From positions 1-64,000 of the forward strand of contig CAMJZV010000012.1 of assembly GCA_946410305.1 (NCBI GenBank): DNA of 64,000 bases, given 5' to 3'. The translations under genes and the position numbers were made by a program. The notes under the pieces are model-generated. The model was not told the origin of the DNA. It saw nothing but the letters and a program-made list of their open reading frames with translations, and did no database searches. The DNA comes from an uncultured Prevotellaceae bacterium. GTDB lineage: Bacteria > Bacteroidota > Bacteroidia > Bacteroidales > Bacteroidaceae. Of this stretch, positions 42,126-51,197 are shown piece by piece (position 1 is the stretch's first letter; every line of letters begins with the position of its first letter).

Positions 42126-45100
42126 ATGAATTGTAATAACTGTGGAAGAGAAAACAGACCTGAGGCCAGCTTCTGCCGCTTTTGCGGAGAACCGCTGGTA
42201 CAGGAGTCTACCCAGAAGGGACTGATAGGCAAAGCCTCTATCACGAGCCTTCTTGACGACCTCGACAACAAACTTCAGGTGGCCAAGATAGTTGCCCAAG
42301 GTGGCACACGCATCGGTCTGGACTGTCTGATTCTTGGCGACTCAGGCACGGGAAAGAACTTTATCGCTAACCTCATCGCATCGAAGATGCTGGCCAGCGG
42401 CGTAGTGAAAAAGCCTGCTACCAAGGTCGACGCTGCCGACTGGGACGAGTTTGCCAATGACTTCGACAAGAAGATTGCCGGACTGAAGGACGGCATCCTG
42501 CTCATCACCAATGCGCAGAAACTGTTGCCCACCTCAAAAGCCTCTGACGTGAACCAGCTTGATAAACTGTTTACACGTATGCGCAACACCGAGGGAGCAC
42601 CTATCGTCATCATGTGTGGTCTGCACAACGACCTGGCAGAATTCCTAGAGAACAACAAGGACGTACACCGCCTCTTTGAGTTCGACTTCATACTGCCCGC
42701 TTTCGGACTTAACGACCTGACGGAGCTAACGCTACAGCTGCTGAAGGATAAGTACAAGGCAGAGGTGGCTGACGACCTGTCTGCCAAACTCAAGGCCCAC
42801 TTTGGCTGGTATATGCGCCAGACGGACATCGGCCACACCAATGGTCACCTGTCGGAGAAGGTGGCAGAGAGTCTTTACGTGAAGGCCACCCTCCGCGGCA
42901 GCAAGACTGTCGAGGCTCAGGATGTAGATACGTCAGAATGCTTTATTCCCAAGAACGAGGACCAGATACTTGCAGAGCTCGACAACTATGTGGGTCTGCA
43001 GAGTGTGAAGGACGAGATTCGTGCCATCATCCGCAACGTCAAGGTTAAGAAGGAAAACGGCGTGAAGGACAAGCTCTTGAAAGACCACTACCTCTTCACA
43101 GGTAACCCTGGCACGGGTAAGACCACCTTCGCCCGCAAGTTCGGCGAAGTGCTTAATGCTATCGGTGCCCTGCCTACTGGACAGTTCGTCGAGGTGTCTG
43201 CAAAAGATTTCATCGGCCAGTTCATCGGTGACAGCGAGGCGAATGTGAAGAAATACGTCGACAAAGCCATGGGTGGCGTGCTATTTATCGACGAGGCCTA
43301 CGCATTGAACCAGTCGACTGGTGGCTATGGCATGGATGCCGTCAACACGCTGCTGACGCTTTTAGAGAACCGTAAGGGAGACTTTGTCTGCGTCATGGCA
43401 GGCTATACCAAGGAGATGGGCGAATTCGTCCGCATGAACCCCGGTATTCCGTCGCGCTGCAACGTCACCATAGAATTCCCTGACTACACAGCCCGCGAGT
43501 TGGAGACACTGTTCCGTAACATGATGGTGCGCAACAATGAGAACACGGAGTTTACCCTCGATGCCAAGGCAGAAGAAATGCTGCCCAAGGTCTTCGACAA
43601 GATGTACCTCAAGCGTAGCGATACCTTCGGCAATGCCCGTGAGGTGCGTAACCTCTTCGACTTAGCAGTGAAACGTCACCGTCTGCGCAATGCCACAGAC
43701 GACGTGTTGACCTACGCTGACATCGTTGGCGAAGATGCTACTGAGGAGATTTCTGTCGATGACATCATGAAGGAGTTCGACGGCTTCGTAGGCATGCAGA
43801 GCGTGAAGGATGCCATCCGTCGCATCGCCAAGGAGATAGCCGTTCAGAAACAGCTCATTGAGATGGGTGAGGCTGCCGAGGGTCTCACCAAGTACAACTT
43901 CATCCTGACTGGTAATCCCGGAACAGGTAAGAGTACCGTGGCACGCATCTTCGGTAAGGTGTTCAAAGCACTGGGTGTGACAGCTACCGATCGCGTGACG
44001 GAGAAGGTGCCCAAGGACATCATCGGACAGTATGTCAACGAGTCCGACAAGAATATGGATGCTGCCATCAACGAGGCCATGGGTGGTGTACTGTTCCTTG
44101 ACGAGGCGTACGACCTGGAGCCGATGGATGCTGCAGGCCAGAGCACATCGTCGGAAGGTAAGAAGGCAGTGCAGTTGCTGATGACTCGTATGGAGAACGA
44201 GGCTGGTAAGTTTGTGGTCATCTGTGCCGGCTATCCCAAGGAGATGGCTACCTTCATGAACTCCAACCCTGGACTGAAGCGTCGCTTCTCGCATACCATT
44301 CATATCGAGGACTATACGGCTGACGAGCTGCTGGAAATTTATGAGCGTGCCGCCAAGGCCAAGAAGTACAACTTCTCGCTGGCTGACGACGCGGTACGCA
44401 TGAAGGCGCTGAACATGTTCCGCAACATGATAGCCATGAAGGACGATAAGTTCGGTAATGCCGGTGAGGCCATGAAGAAGGTCGCCGAGACGAAGACGAA
44501 CATCAACAACCGACTGATGAGCATCCCACCCGACCAGTGGACACCAGAGGTGCTACACACTGCGCTGGCTGAGGATATCCCTTACGAGGAACCCGCCAAG
44601 GTGGCTATCGAGGACTGTCTGGCAGAGTTGAATGCGCTGATTGGTCTGGGTGGCGTGAAGGATGCGCTGACCAAGCTGGCACATACCATCAACAACGAGA
44701 TAGAGAGTGCCAAGCAGGAGAACCGTCGCCCAGAGATACCGCTGGGTCACTACCTCTTCCTGGGTAACCCTGGTACGGGAAAGACCACCGTCGCCCGTCT
44801 GATGGGTAAGATCCTCTACTCGATGGGCGCCCTGCCTACGCCAAATGTGGTAGAGGTCGGCAAGTCAAACCTCGTAGGCAGATATGTCGGTGATACCGAG
44901 GCTATCACCTCACACGTCATCGACACCGCCATGGGTGGCATCCTGTTTATCGACGAGGCCTACCAGTTGGCATCCGACCAATTTGGCCGTAACGCCCTGG
45001 AGGTACTTGTCGCCCGACTGGAGAACGACCGCGGCAAGTTTGTCTGCATTGCGGCTGGCTATACCTACGAGATGGAGGCCTTCATCTCTGAGAACAGCGG

Positions 45101-45407
45101 CTTTGAGTCACGCTTCCCACAGCGTAACCGCATCACCTTCGAGGACTACAATCCCGACGAGCTGTTCCAGATCTTCATGATTCATGCCAACAAGGGTGGC
45201 TACATGCTTGAACCGATGGCAGAGAATGCCGTACGCGGCAAACTCACCATGCTCTACAATAACCGCGGACGCTCGTTCGGCAACGGACGCGATGCCCGTA
45301 ACCTGTTTGACGAGGTGAAGAGCAACCTTGCCGCACGCCTGGCAGAAGAAGGCGGAACCCATACCCCAGAGGAACGTAAAACAATAAAGATGGAGGATGT
45401 ATTATGA
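42126..45407 (+). CDS. Zinc-ribbon CbxX/CfxQ-type AAA+ protein, three tandem ATPase modules
   Basis: The 1,093-residue protein starts with a zinc ribbon (CNNCGRENRPEASFCRFCGE). A degenerate P-loop module follows (GDSGTGKN, 71-78), without a clear Walker B. Then come three canonical CbbX/CfxQ-like AAA+ modules with GNPGTGKT/S Walker A at about 325, 597 and 880 and Walker B GGVLFIDEAYAL, GGVLFLDEAYDLEP and GGILFIDEAYQLAS. Each also has an arginine-finger-like RCNVTIEF/RRFSHTIH/FPQRNRITF segment. The family includes Rubisco activases (CbbX) and type VII secretion EccA; they remodel protein complexes. Most family members have one module, so a three- or four-module chain is unusual. It starts 9 nt after the kinase stop and overlaps the FHA gene by 4 nt. 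It is inferred to be the effector of the phospho-signal. Confidence 0.85.
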   Translation: MNCNNCGRENRPEASFCRFCGEPLVQESTQKGLIGKASITSLLDDLDNKLQVAKIVAQGGTRIGLDCLILGDSGTGKNFIANLIASKMLASGVVKKPATKVDAADWDEFANDFDKKIAGLKDGILLITNAQKLLPTSKASDVNQLDKLFTRMRNTEGAPIVIMCGLHNDLAEFLENNKDVHRLFEFDFILPAFGLNDLTELTLQLLKDKYKAEVADDLSAKLKAHFGWYMRQTDIGHTNGHLSEKVAESLYVKATLRGSKTVEAQDVDTSECFIPKNEDQILAELDNYVGLQSVKDEIRAIIRNVKVKKENGVKDKLLKDHYLFTGNPGTGKTTFARKFGEVLNAIGALPTGQFVEVSAKDFIGQFIGDSEANVKKYVDKAMGGVLFIDEAYALNQSTGGYGMDAVNTLLTLLENRKGDFVCVMAGYTKEMGEFVRMNPGIPSRCNVTIEFPDYTARELETLFRNMMVRNNENTEFTLDAKAEEMLPKVFDKMYLKRSDTFGNAREVRNLFDLAVKRHRLRNATDDVLTYADIVGEDATEEISVDDIMKEFDGFVGMQSVKDAIRRIAKEIAVQKQLIEMGEAAEGLTKYNFILTGNPGTGKSTVARIFGKVFKALGVTATDRVTEKVPKDIIGQYVNESDKNMDAAINEAMGGVLFLDEAYDLEPMDAAGQSTSSEGKKAVQLLMTRMENEAGKFVVICAGYPKEMATFMNSNPGLKRRFSHTIHIEDYTADELLEIYERAAKAKKYNFSLADDAVRMKALNMFRNMIAMKDDKFGNAGEAMKKVAETKTNINNRLMSIPPDQWTPEVLHTALAEDIPYEEPAKVAIEDCLAELNALIGLGGVKDALTKLAHTINNEIESAKQENRRPEIPLGHYLFLGNPGTGKTTVARLMGKILYSMGALPTPNVVEVGKSNLVGRYVGDTEAITSHVIDTAMGGILFIDEAYQLASDQFGRNALEVLVARLENDRGKFVCIAAGYTYEMEAFISENSGFESRFPQRNRITFEDYNPDELFQIFMIHANKGGYMLEPMAENAVRGKLTMLYNNRGRSFGNGRDARNLFDEVKSNLAARLAEEGGTHTPEERKTIKMEDVL

Positions 45408-45991
45408 TACAGTGTCCGGAATGTAGAGAGATGATTCTCGATGATAGTGCTTTCTGCGACAAGTGCGGAAAGGAACTGAAATGGTGCCCTGAATGCAAAC
45501 GTCCCAAACGTGGCACAGAGTGTCCCGTATGCGGCAACGACCTGATACCAGGACGCAAATACCTGGCCATGATAGAGAGCGGACAGACACCGTCTGCTCA
45601 GCCACAAAAGCCACAGAGCACCGAACCTGTCCAACAGCCCACCGCGGCTCCACAGCAGGCACAAAGCCAACAGGTTCAACAGCCACAGCGCACCGCAGTG
45701 GCCGCTGCTGTTACCGCTCCTACGGCACTCGTGGGTAATGGCTGGCGCCTACAGCTACAAGAGGGTGCCTTCGGTCGTATTGGTGGCATGTGGCCTGAGC
45801 TGGGCACCTGCACCTATGTCTCCAGCAACCATGGAGTAATAGGTCGGACGGCTAGCGGATGGACCATTACCGACAACGGTACCACCAACGGAACATACGT
45901 CAACGGCGCACGCTTAGCATCAGGCACACCTGTCGCCATTGCCAAAGGCAACAGTGTAAGAATAGCAACCCTTGAATTTACCGTAGAATGA
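45404..45991 (+). CDS. Zinc-ribbon/FHA phosphothreonine-binding protein
   Basis: The 195-residue protein has two N-terminal zinc ribbons (CPECREM...CDKCGKE; CPECKRPKRGTECPVCG). A Gln/Pro-rich linker holds one PQRTAVA heptad (93-99), matching the kinase repeat apart from K to R. An FHA domain (about 115-195) follows: GRIGG (Arg125), SSNHG (Ser141, His143), and NGTTNGTYVNG. FHA domains bind phosphothreonine peptides. Both ends overlap neighbouring genes by 4 nt (AAA+ gene and PP2C gene), which suggests coupled translation and fixed stoichiometry. I infer that it reads phosphorylated PQKTAVA repeats of the kinase or its own heptad. Confidence 0.87.
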   Translation: MIQCPECREMILDDSAFCDKCGKELKWCPECKRPKRGTECPVCGNDLIPGRKYLAMIESGQTPSAQPQKPQSTEPVQQPTAAPQQAQSQQVQQPQRTAVAAAVTAPTALVGNGWRLQLQEGAFGRIGGMWPELGTCTYVSSNHGVIGRTASGWTITDNGTTNGTYVNGARLASGTPVAIAKGNSVRIATLEFTVE

Positions 45992-46722
45992 AAGTCGAAA
46001 TTGATGCTCTGTGCCACAAGGGACTTGTGCGCGACAATAACGAGGATGCACTGTCGATAGGTGGCCTCATCCTCCGCGACAAGGTGGCAAACGTTACCGT
46101 CGATACGCCTGAGGAAGGTTTCTTCTATCTGTTGGTGGCCGACGGCATGGGTGGCCATGAAGATGGCGAAGAGGCCAGCGAGTTCACACTCAACGAACTC
46201 AAAGAGAAGTTTAACGACCACAAGATTGGTGCCGACAGTTTTGAAGACGACATCCGCAAGATTGTCAACACCACTTCTATTAAGCTCAACCTCATGGCGG
46301 CAGAAAAAGGACAGCAGCTACCCATGGGCTGCACGCTGACAGGCGTCGTATGGCACTATGGCCACCTATGGCTTATCAATGCCGGCGACAGCCGAACCTA
46401 TCGCTTTCGCAATGGCATGCTGCGCCAGCTGACCACCGACGAGACAGAGCGCGGCATTACGGGTGACCCCAATGCCGAGAAATTCCTGCTCAACTGCATT
46501 GGTGGCGGTCAGGATGGCCGTCTTGCCATCGATGACTTGGATGATAAGGTATTACAGGAAGACACGCTGCTCATCTGCTCCGACGGCCTCACCGACATGG
46601 TCACTGACGAACAGCTGGAGGAAGCCCTCACTGAGGGCGCCACTGCTGCTGACCTCTACCGACTGGCCTGCGAAGGCGGTGGTGTCGACAACGTCTCCGT
46701 CATCCTTGCCCGAATCAAGTAA
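45988..46722 (+). CDS. PP2C-family serine/threonine phosphatase
   Basis: The 244-residue protein is a single PP2C domain with the metal-binding motifs in order: RDNNEDAL, VADGMGGHEDG (Asp52, Gly53), AGDSRTYRF, CSDGLTDMV (Asp200) and DNVSVI (Asp234). The family dephosphorylates Ser/Thr residues with two Mn/Mg ions. It has no signal peptide, so it is cytoplasmic, on the same side as the kinase domain. It starts 4 nt inside the FHA gene and is the last gene of the operon, ending 21 nt before a hairpin terminator. It is inferred to reset the kinase signal. Confidence 0.92.
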   Translation: MKVEIDALCHKGLVRDNNEDALSIGGLILRDKVANVTVDTPEEGFFYLLVADGMGGHEDGEEASEFTLNELKEKFNDHKIGADSFEDDIRKIVNTTSIKLNLMAAEKGQQLPMGCTLTGVVWHYGHLWLINAGDSRTYRFRNGMLRQLTTDETERGITGDPNAEKFLLNCIGGGQDGRLAIDDLDDKVLQEDTLLICSDGLTDMVTDEQLEEALTEGATAADLYRLACEGGGVDNVSVILARIK

Positions 46723-46743
46723 ACACATTACACGGTCTAAACA

Positions 46744-46778
46744 AATCTCCCCAGAAGCACCACGCTCCTGGGGAGATT
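46744..46778. terminator. Bidirectional transcription terminator
   Basis: A perfect 11-bp stem, AATCTCCCCAG / CTGGGGAGATT (46,744-46,754 with 46,768-46,778), encloses a 13-nt loop. It lies between the converging PP2C gene and the InlB-repeat gene, 21 nt and 27 nt from their stops. T-rich sequence is short on the plus-strand side (TTCTATTT). Confidence 0.8.
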
Positions 46779-46805
46779 CTATTTACGGAAGACTATTCTC
46801 TTCAA

Positions 46806-48833
46806 TTACTTCACGACAATCTTCTTGCCATTGATGACATAGATGCCACGCTTCAGCTGAAGCACCTCACCGACTGTCATGTCACGACCAACCAAGGTAC
46901 CACCAACAGTATAGACATTCACCGCCTTGCTGTCGCGGAAGAGAGCCTTAATGCTAGACGTCTCAGTCCACTTAGCCTTCAGCGTAGCACCATTCAGAGG
47001 CATTGTCTCCGGGAACTCAGGATCCCAACCAGCAAAGTCGTAGCCCTCCTTGGTCGGATCAGCAGGCTTAGTCAGTGTAGACCCATAGGCAGCAGTGATT
47101 GAAGCTACCTCAGAACCGCCATCAGTATCAAATGTGATGGTGTACTGCTTTGGTGTCCAAGTAGCCTTCAACGTAGCACCATTCAAAGGCATCGTCTCCG
47201 GGAACTCAGAATCCCAACCAGCAAAGTCGTAGCCCTCCTTGGTCGGATCGGCTGGTTTAGTCAGTGTGGACCCGTAGGCAGCAGTGATTGAAGCTACCTC
47301 AGAACCGCCATCAGTGTCGAACGTAATAGTGTACTGCTTTGCTGTCCAAGTAGCCTTCAGCGTAGCACCATTCAGAGGCATTGTCTCCGGGAACTCAGGA
47401 TCCCAACCTGCAAAGTCGTAGCCCTCCTTGGTCGGATCGGCTGGTTTAGTCAGTGTGGACCCGTAGGCAGCAGTGATTGAAGCTACCTCAGAACCGCCAT
47501 CAGTGTCGAACGTAATAGTGTACTGCTTTGCTGTCCAAGTAGCCTTCAGCGTAGCACCATTCAGAGGCATTGTCTCCGGGAACTCAGGATCCCAACCTGC
47601 AAAGTCGTAGCCCTCCTTGGTCGGATCAGCTGGCTTAGTCAGTGTGGACTCGTAGGCTGCGGTAATCGAAGCTACCTCAGAACCGCCATCAGTGTCGAAC
47701 GTAATAGTGTACTGCTTTGCTGTCCAAGTAGCCTTCAGCGTAGCACCATTCAGAGGCATTGTCTCCGGGAACTCAGGATCCCAACCTGCAAAGTCGTAGC
47801 CCTCCTTGGTCGGATCAGCTGGCTTAGTCAGTGTGGACTCGTAGGCTGCGGTAATCGAAGCTACCTCAGAACCACCATCCGTGTCGAACGTAATGGTATA
47901 CTGGTTGATAGTCCACTGAGCAGTGAATTTCAAATTACCCGTTGTTCCAGTAGCGATAGTCGCCTTAGTAGAAGGTGTCTCTTCACCATCCTTCAGCCAA
48001 CCAGCAAAGGTATAGCCCGTTTTTGTCGGATTCTTCAGCTCGATAGCCTCGCTTTCAATGGTGTACTCTCCTGGGTTCGTATCACCCTCAGCCAATTGAC
48101 CGCCATCAAGCTCGTAGGAGATAGTAAATGTGGTTGCCTGGAAATTGGCTGTCAGAGACACATCTTCAGTAACCGTAAATGTATACGGATTTGCCTTTGA
48201 TACCTCTTCTTCACCAGAAGTCCAGTTCACAAACTCATAACCAGTAGTTGGTATTGCTGTCACAGTGGCCTCAGCACCAGAATCGTAAGAGCCTGCACCT
48301 GTGACTGTACCCTTGGCCTCATCGGCAGAAGATGCATTTACCGTCAACTCTTGGTAAATCGTAATTTTGGAAGTGATGTCACCTATAACATGCAAACCTT
48401 CAGCATCAGAATAGCGAACAGTACCCAATTTCATTTCTCTATCTCCAAGAGTAGCATTAGCATCTACTTGGAGAAGAAGATAGAACGCTACCCCTTCTCC
48501 AACCTCAAACGGTTCGTCATCCAAATTAGCAACCAATGTCTTATAAGAACCGTCTTCTTGTAATTCCGGCTTAGAAAAATTCCAACCATCATCATTGCTT
48601 AATCGATCGGTCACTTTAACCATCTTGCCCTTTGATGTTCCTTGGAATGAGATTCCCTCAGGTAAATAGATACGTAGTTCAAAGCCTTTAAACTGGGCAT
48701 CATTGTCTATATTGACTGCTAACTGAACTGTCTCTCCAGCCTTAAGTCTAATATCTGGCATAGAGAATTCTACACCTGCTTTAGCGGTATGTGCTAAAAC
48801 AAATAGCACTAATAGTGATAATAATTTTTTCAT
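46806..48833 (-). CDS. Secreted InlB-repeat protein with cohesin-like N-terminus and sorting tail
   Basis: The 675-residue protein has a signal peptide (MKKLLSLLVLFVLAHTAKAG). A cohesin-like beta domain (about 20-165: IRLKAGETVQLAVNIDN...FKGFELRIYLPEG) follows, then divergent InlB-type repeats. Five 63-residue units at 310-624 are nearly identical (KQYTITFDTDGGSEVAS...KEGYDFAGWDPEFPETMPL). The C-terminus (GTLVGRD...KRGIYVINGKKIVVK) is the sorting-type tail. It is the last gene of the right-hand operon, 16 nt after the previous stop. Listeria-Bacteroides repeats act as rigid stalks or adhesion modules. The near-identical repeats suggest length variation by recombination. Confidence 0.83.
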   Translation of the reverse strand: MKKLLSLLVLFVLAHTAKAGVEFSMPDIRLKAGETVQLAVNIDNDAQFKGFELRIYLPEGISFQGTSKGKMVKVTDRLSNDDGWNFSKPELQEDGSYKTLVANLDDEPFEVGEGVAFYLLLQVDANATLGDREMKLGTVRYSDAEGLHVIGDITSKITIYQELTVNASSADEAKGTVTGAGSYDSGAEATVTAIPTTGYEFVNWTSGEEEVSKANPYTFTVTEDVSLTANFQATTFTISYELDGGQLAEGDTNPGEYTIESEAIELKNPTKTGYTFAGWLKDGEETPSTKATIATGTTGNLKFTAQWTINQYTITFDTDGGSEVASITAAYESTLTKPADPTKEGYDFAGWDPEFPETMPLNGATLKATWTAKQYTITFDTDGGSEVASITAAYESTLTKPADPTKEGYDFAGWDPEFPETMPLNGATLKATWTAKQYTITFDTDGGSEVASITAAYGSTLTKPADPTKEGYDFAGWDPEFPETMPLNGATLKATWTAKQYTITFDTDGGSEVASITAAYGSTLTKPADPTKEGYDFAGWDSEFPETMPLNGATLKATWTPKQYTITFDTDGGSEVASITAAYGSTLTKPADPTKEGYDFAGWDPEFPETMPLNGATLKAKWTETSSIKALFRDSKAVNVYTVGGTLVGRDMTVGEVLQLKRGIYVINGKKIVVK
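46962..47906 (-). repeat. Five 189-bp near-identical coding repeats
   Basis: Five tandem 189-bp units encode the 63-residue InlB-type repeat. Units differ at only a few codons (AYESTL or AYGSTL; WDPEF or WDSEF; WTA or WTP). High DNA identity allows unequal crossover or assembly collapse. Confidence 0.95.
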
Positions 48834-48849
48834 AGTACTTATTTAACAA

Positions 48850-51183
48850 TTACAATTTTATTTTACCCAAAGCCATACCAATGATTGTAGTAACATCATT
48901 GATAGTTATCTCACCATCACCATCAACGTCTGCAGCAACACTATTAAATATTGCCGCAGGACGTCCCAATGCTGCAGATATCGTCATTGTTACATCGTTA
49001 ATGGTAATTTCGCCATCACCATCTACATCACCCAACATGACTGCAGGCTTTTCAGTCCACGTAGCAGTATACATAAGATTACTGGTTTTACTACCTTGTT
49101 TGATGGTCACAGTCATTGTAGCTTCCGTCAGGTCTTCACCTATCCAGCCAGCAAACTCGTAACCGTCACGTGTCGGGTTGACCAAATCGAAGTCCGGAGT
49201 CTCGATAGTATAGGTTGTAGGATAGTCTCCTGTTAGAGTACCACCTACCAGACTATACTCAATCTTATACTCTATGACTTCCCACTTGGCGGTAAATGTC
49301 TTGTTCTCGGCAGGAACGGTTGCTGGAACCTCACTATCCCAGCCCGTGAGGTTGTAACCCTTCCGGGTCGGCACGGGAACAACCAGCTCAGTGCCATAGT
49401 TCTGCGTCATCACAACATCGTCATCACCATTTCCAAGTTTGAACGTTATTGTGTACTGATTGACGGCCCATGTAGCTGTGTAAGTGCGATCACCCGTACT
49501 ATACTGAGCAATAGTTACCTCATCAGAAGTTCCTTCAATACCCGAACCTGTCCAACCTGCGAAGGTGTAACCTTCCTTAGTCGGGTTATTCAGCGTGATA
49601 GCTTTGCTCTCATAGTTGTACTCGGTAGGATTGGGCGTTTCCACAGAGCCACCATCTAAATTATAGGTGATGGTATAGATAACCAACTCCCATTTGGCAG
49701 TAAACACCAAGTCCTTAGCAGGCATTGACGTAGGAATAGAATTATCCCAACCTAAGAATTTATAGCCTGTACGGATTGGATCAACGGGAACCGTCAGCGA
49801 AGTACCATAGTCCTGTGGCTGAACAACGTCAGGCTGTCCATTGCCGAGGACAAACGTTATTTGATACTGATTGACGATCCAATGAGCGGTGTAACTGTGG
49901 TTACCCGTAGCACCCTTCGTTATCGTCACAGTCTTCTGGGGTACTTCTTCATTTAAATCTGTCCAGCCTTCAAAAGTATAGCCCTCACGTACTGGATTCA
50001 CCAGCGTAAAGGTTGGGGTTTCTACATTGTAAGCTGCGGGGTTACTCTCGCCTTCAGGAAGTGCTCCACCATCCAGATCATAAGCGATGGTGTAAGCTTC
50101 ACCTGCCATCCACGTAGCGGTGTAAGAACGATTACCTGTAGTTCCTTTGGCTATAGTCACCGTAGCATTGGCTACCGTAATACCTGTACCTTCCCAACCA
50201 GCAAAGGTATAACCCGTCTTAGTCGGGTTCTTCAGTGTGAAGGTCTCGGTATTAACGGTGTACTCTAGTGGGTTCGTATCACCCTGTGCCAATTGACCGC
50301 CATCAAGATTATAGCTAATAGTATAAACATCCTCCTGCCACTGAGCAGTGTAATTGCGGTCACCTGTACTACCCTTTTCAATCGTCACTTTCGGAGTTCC
50401 ATCAGAGATGCCCGTACCTGACCAACCCAAGAAGGTATAGCCCCTACGTACTGGATTATTCAATGTAACATCATCATCCTCTATGGTGTAGCTATCAGGA
50501 TTGCTGGCACCATCAGCCAATTCACCACCACCGAGTCCATAAGTAATAGAATAGGTGACTGGAGTAAATTCGGCTGAGAGAGTTATGTTTCCATTCATGG
50601 TAATCGTGCGCGGATTGTCAGTAGACTCATCCGACCACGCTGCGAACTCATAACCTGTAACAGGGTTGGCCTTCACAGTGACTTGAGTACCACGGTAGTA
50701 GGAACCAACTTCAGCACCCGTAACAGAGCCCTTTGACGCGTCTGCTGTCACTGTCAGCTGAAAGACACTGATGTTCAAAGCCTTCGGAGTAGACGGTTTG
50801 CCCACTGCCTCATCGCTCTGAAATGCGATGTTGGCTTCTGCATCAATAGGCACCTCCTGATTAGCATCCTTTACATAAACCTTGAACGACACCGTCTCAC
50901 CGCTCGCTGCATTGCTACGCACACGCAGATAGCCGTAATGGATGGACTGCTCCGTTAGAATCTCACCGACGCCACGACACTCGTCACCAACAAACGCTGC
51001 CAACTCGTAGTTGCTTAAATCAGCAAACGAAATATCAGCACCGTTTTTCTGCAACTGGTAATATACCGCCATGTCGTGCTGAAAGGCATCGATATCACAT
51101 GTCCAGTGTGACTGGGCACTGAGGGCCGAAGCCCACAGTGCCAGCACAACGCTGAACATAAATCTTACATGTTTTGATTTCAT
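48850..51183 (-). CDS. Secreted InlB-repeat protein with dockerin-like C-terminus
   Basis: The 777-residue protein has a signal peptide (FMFSVVLALWASALSAQ). An N-terminal beta domain contains AAFVGDECRGVGEI, which is also found at the C-terminus of the upstream 2,117-residue protein. A divergent InlB-type repeat follows, then seven InlB-type repeats (GYTFAGW-type motifs; about 210-710). The C-terminus has two dockerin-type EF-hand loops (DVDGDGEITINDVT twice) and no sorting tail. Dockerins bind cohesin domains with calcium. Cohesin-like domains occur in three neighbouring genes, so binding within the operon products is plausible. It starts 14 nt after the upstream stop. Confidence 0.83.
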   Translation of the reverse strand: MKSKHVRFMFSVVLALWASALSAQSHWTCDIDAFQHDMAVYYQLQKNGADISFADLSNYELAAFVGDECRGVGEILTEQSIHYGYLRVRSNAASGETVSFKVYVKDANQEVPIDAEANIAFQSDEAVGKPSTPKALNISVFQLTVTADASKGSVTGAEVGSYYRGTQVTVKANPVTGYEFAAWSDESTDNPRTITMNGNITLSAEFTPVTYSITYGLGGGELADGASNPDSYTIEDDDVTLNNPVRRGYTFLGWSGTGISDGTPKVTIEKGSTGDRNYTAQWQEDVYTISYNLDGGQLAQGDTNPLEYTVNTETFTLKNPTKTGYTFAGWEGTGITVANATVTIAKGTTGNRSYTATWMAGEAYTIAYDLDGGALPEGESNPAAYNVETPTFTLVNPVREGYTFEGWTDLNEEVPQKTVTITKGATGNHSYTAHWIVNQYQITFVLGNGQPDVVQPQDYGTSLTVPVDPIRTGYKFLGWDNSIPTSMPAKDLVFTAKWELVIYTITYNLDGGSVETPNPTEYNYESKAITLNNPTKEGYTFAGWTGSGIEGTSDEVTIAQYSTGDRTYTATWAVNQYTITFKLGNGDDDVVMTQNYGTELVVPVPTRKGYNLTGWDSEVPATVPAENKTFTAKWEVIEYKIEYSLVGGTLTGDYPTTYTIETPDFDLVNPTRDGYEFAGWIGEDLTEATMTVTIKQGSKTSNLMYTATWTEKPAVMLGDVDGDGEITINDVTMTISAALGRPAAIFNSVAADVDGDGEITINDVTTIIGMALGKIKL

Positions 51184-51197
51184 AGTATTACTACAGT

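Noticed and set aside
37665..46722. Kinase operon considered as a type VI or type VII secretion locus
   Set aside because: FHA, PP2C, kinase and CbxX-type AAA+ recall those systems, but no tube, sheath, baseplate, EccC-type or WXG100 gene is present in the window.
37665..46722. Kinase operon considered as a TerY-phosphorylation triad
   Set aside because: The triad includes a vWA TerY protein with kinase and PP2C. No vWA (MIDAS) domain or Ter protein was found here.
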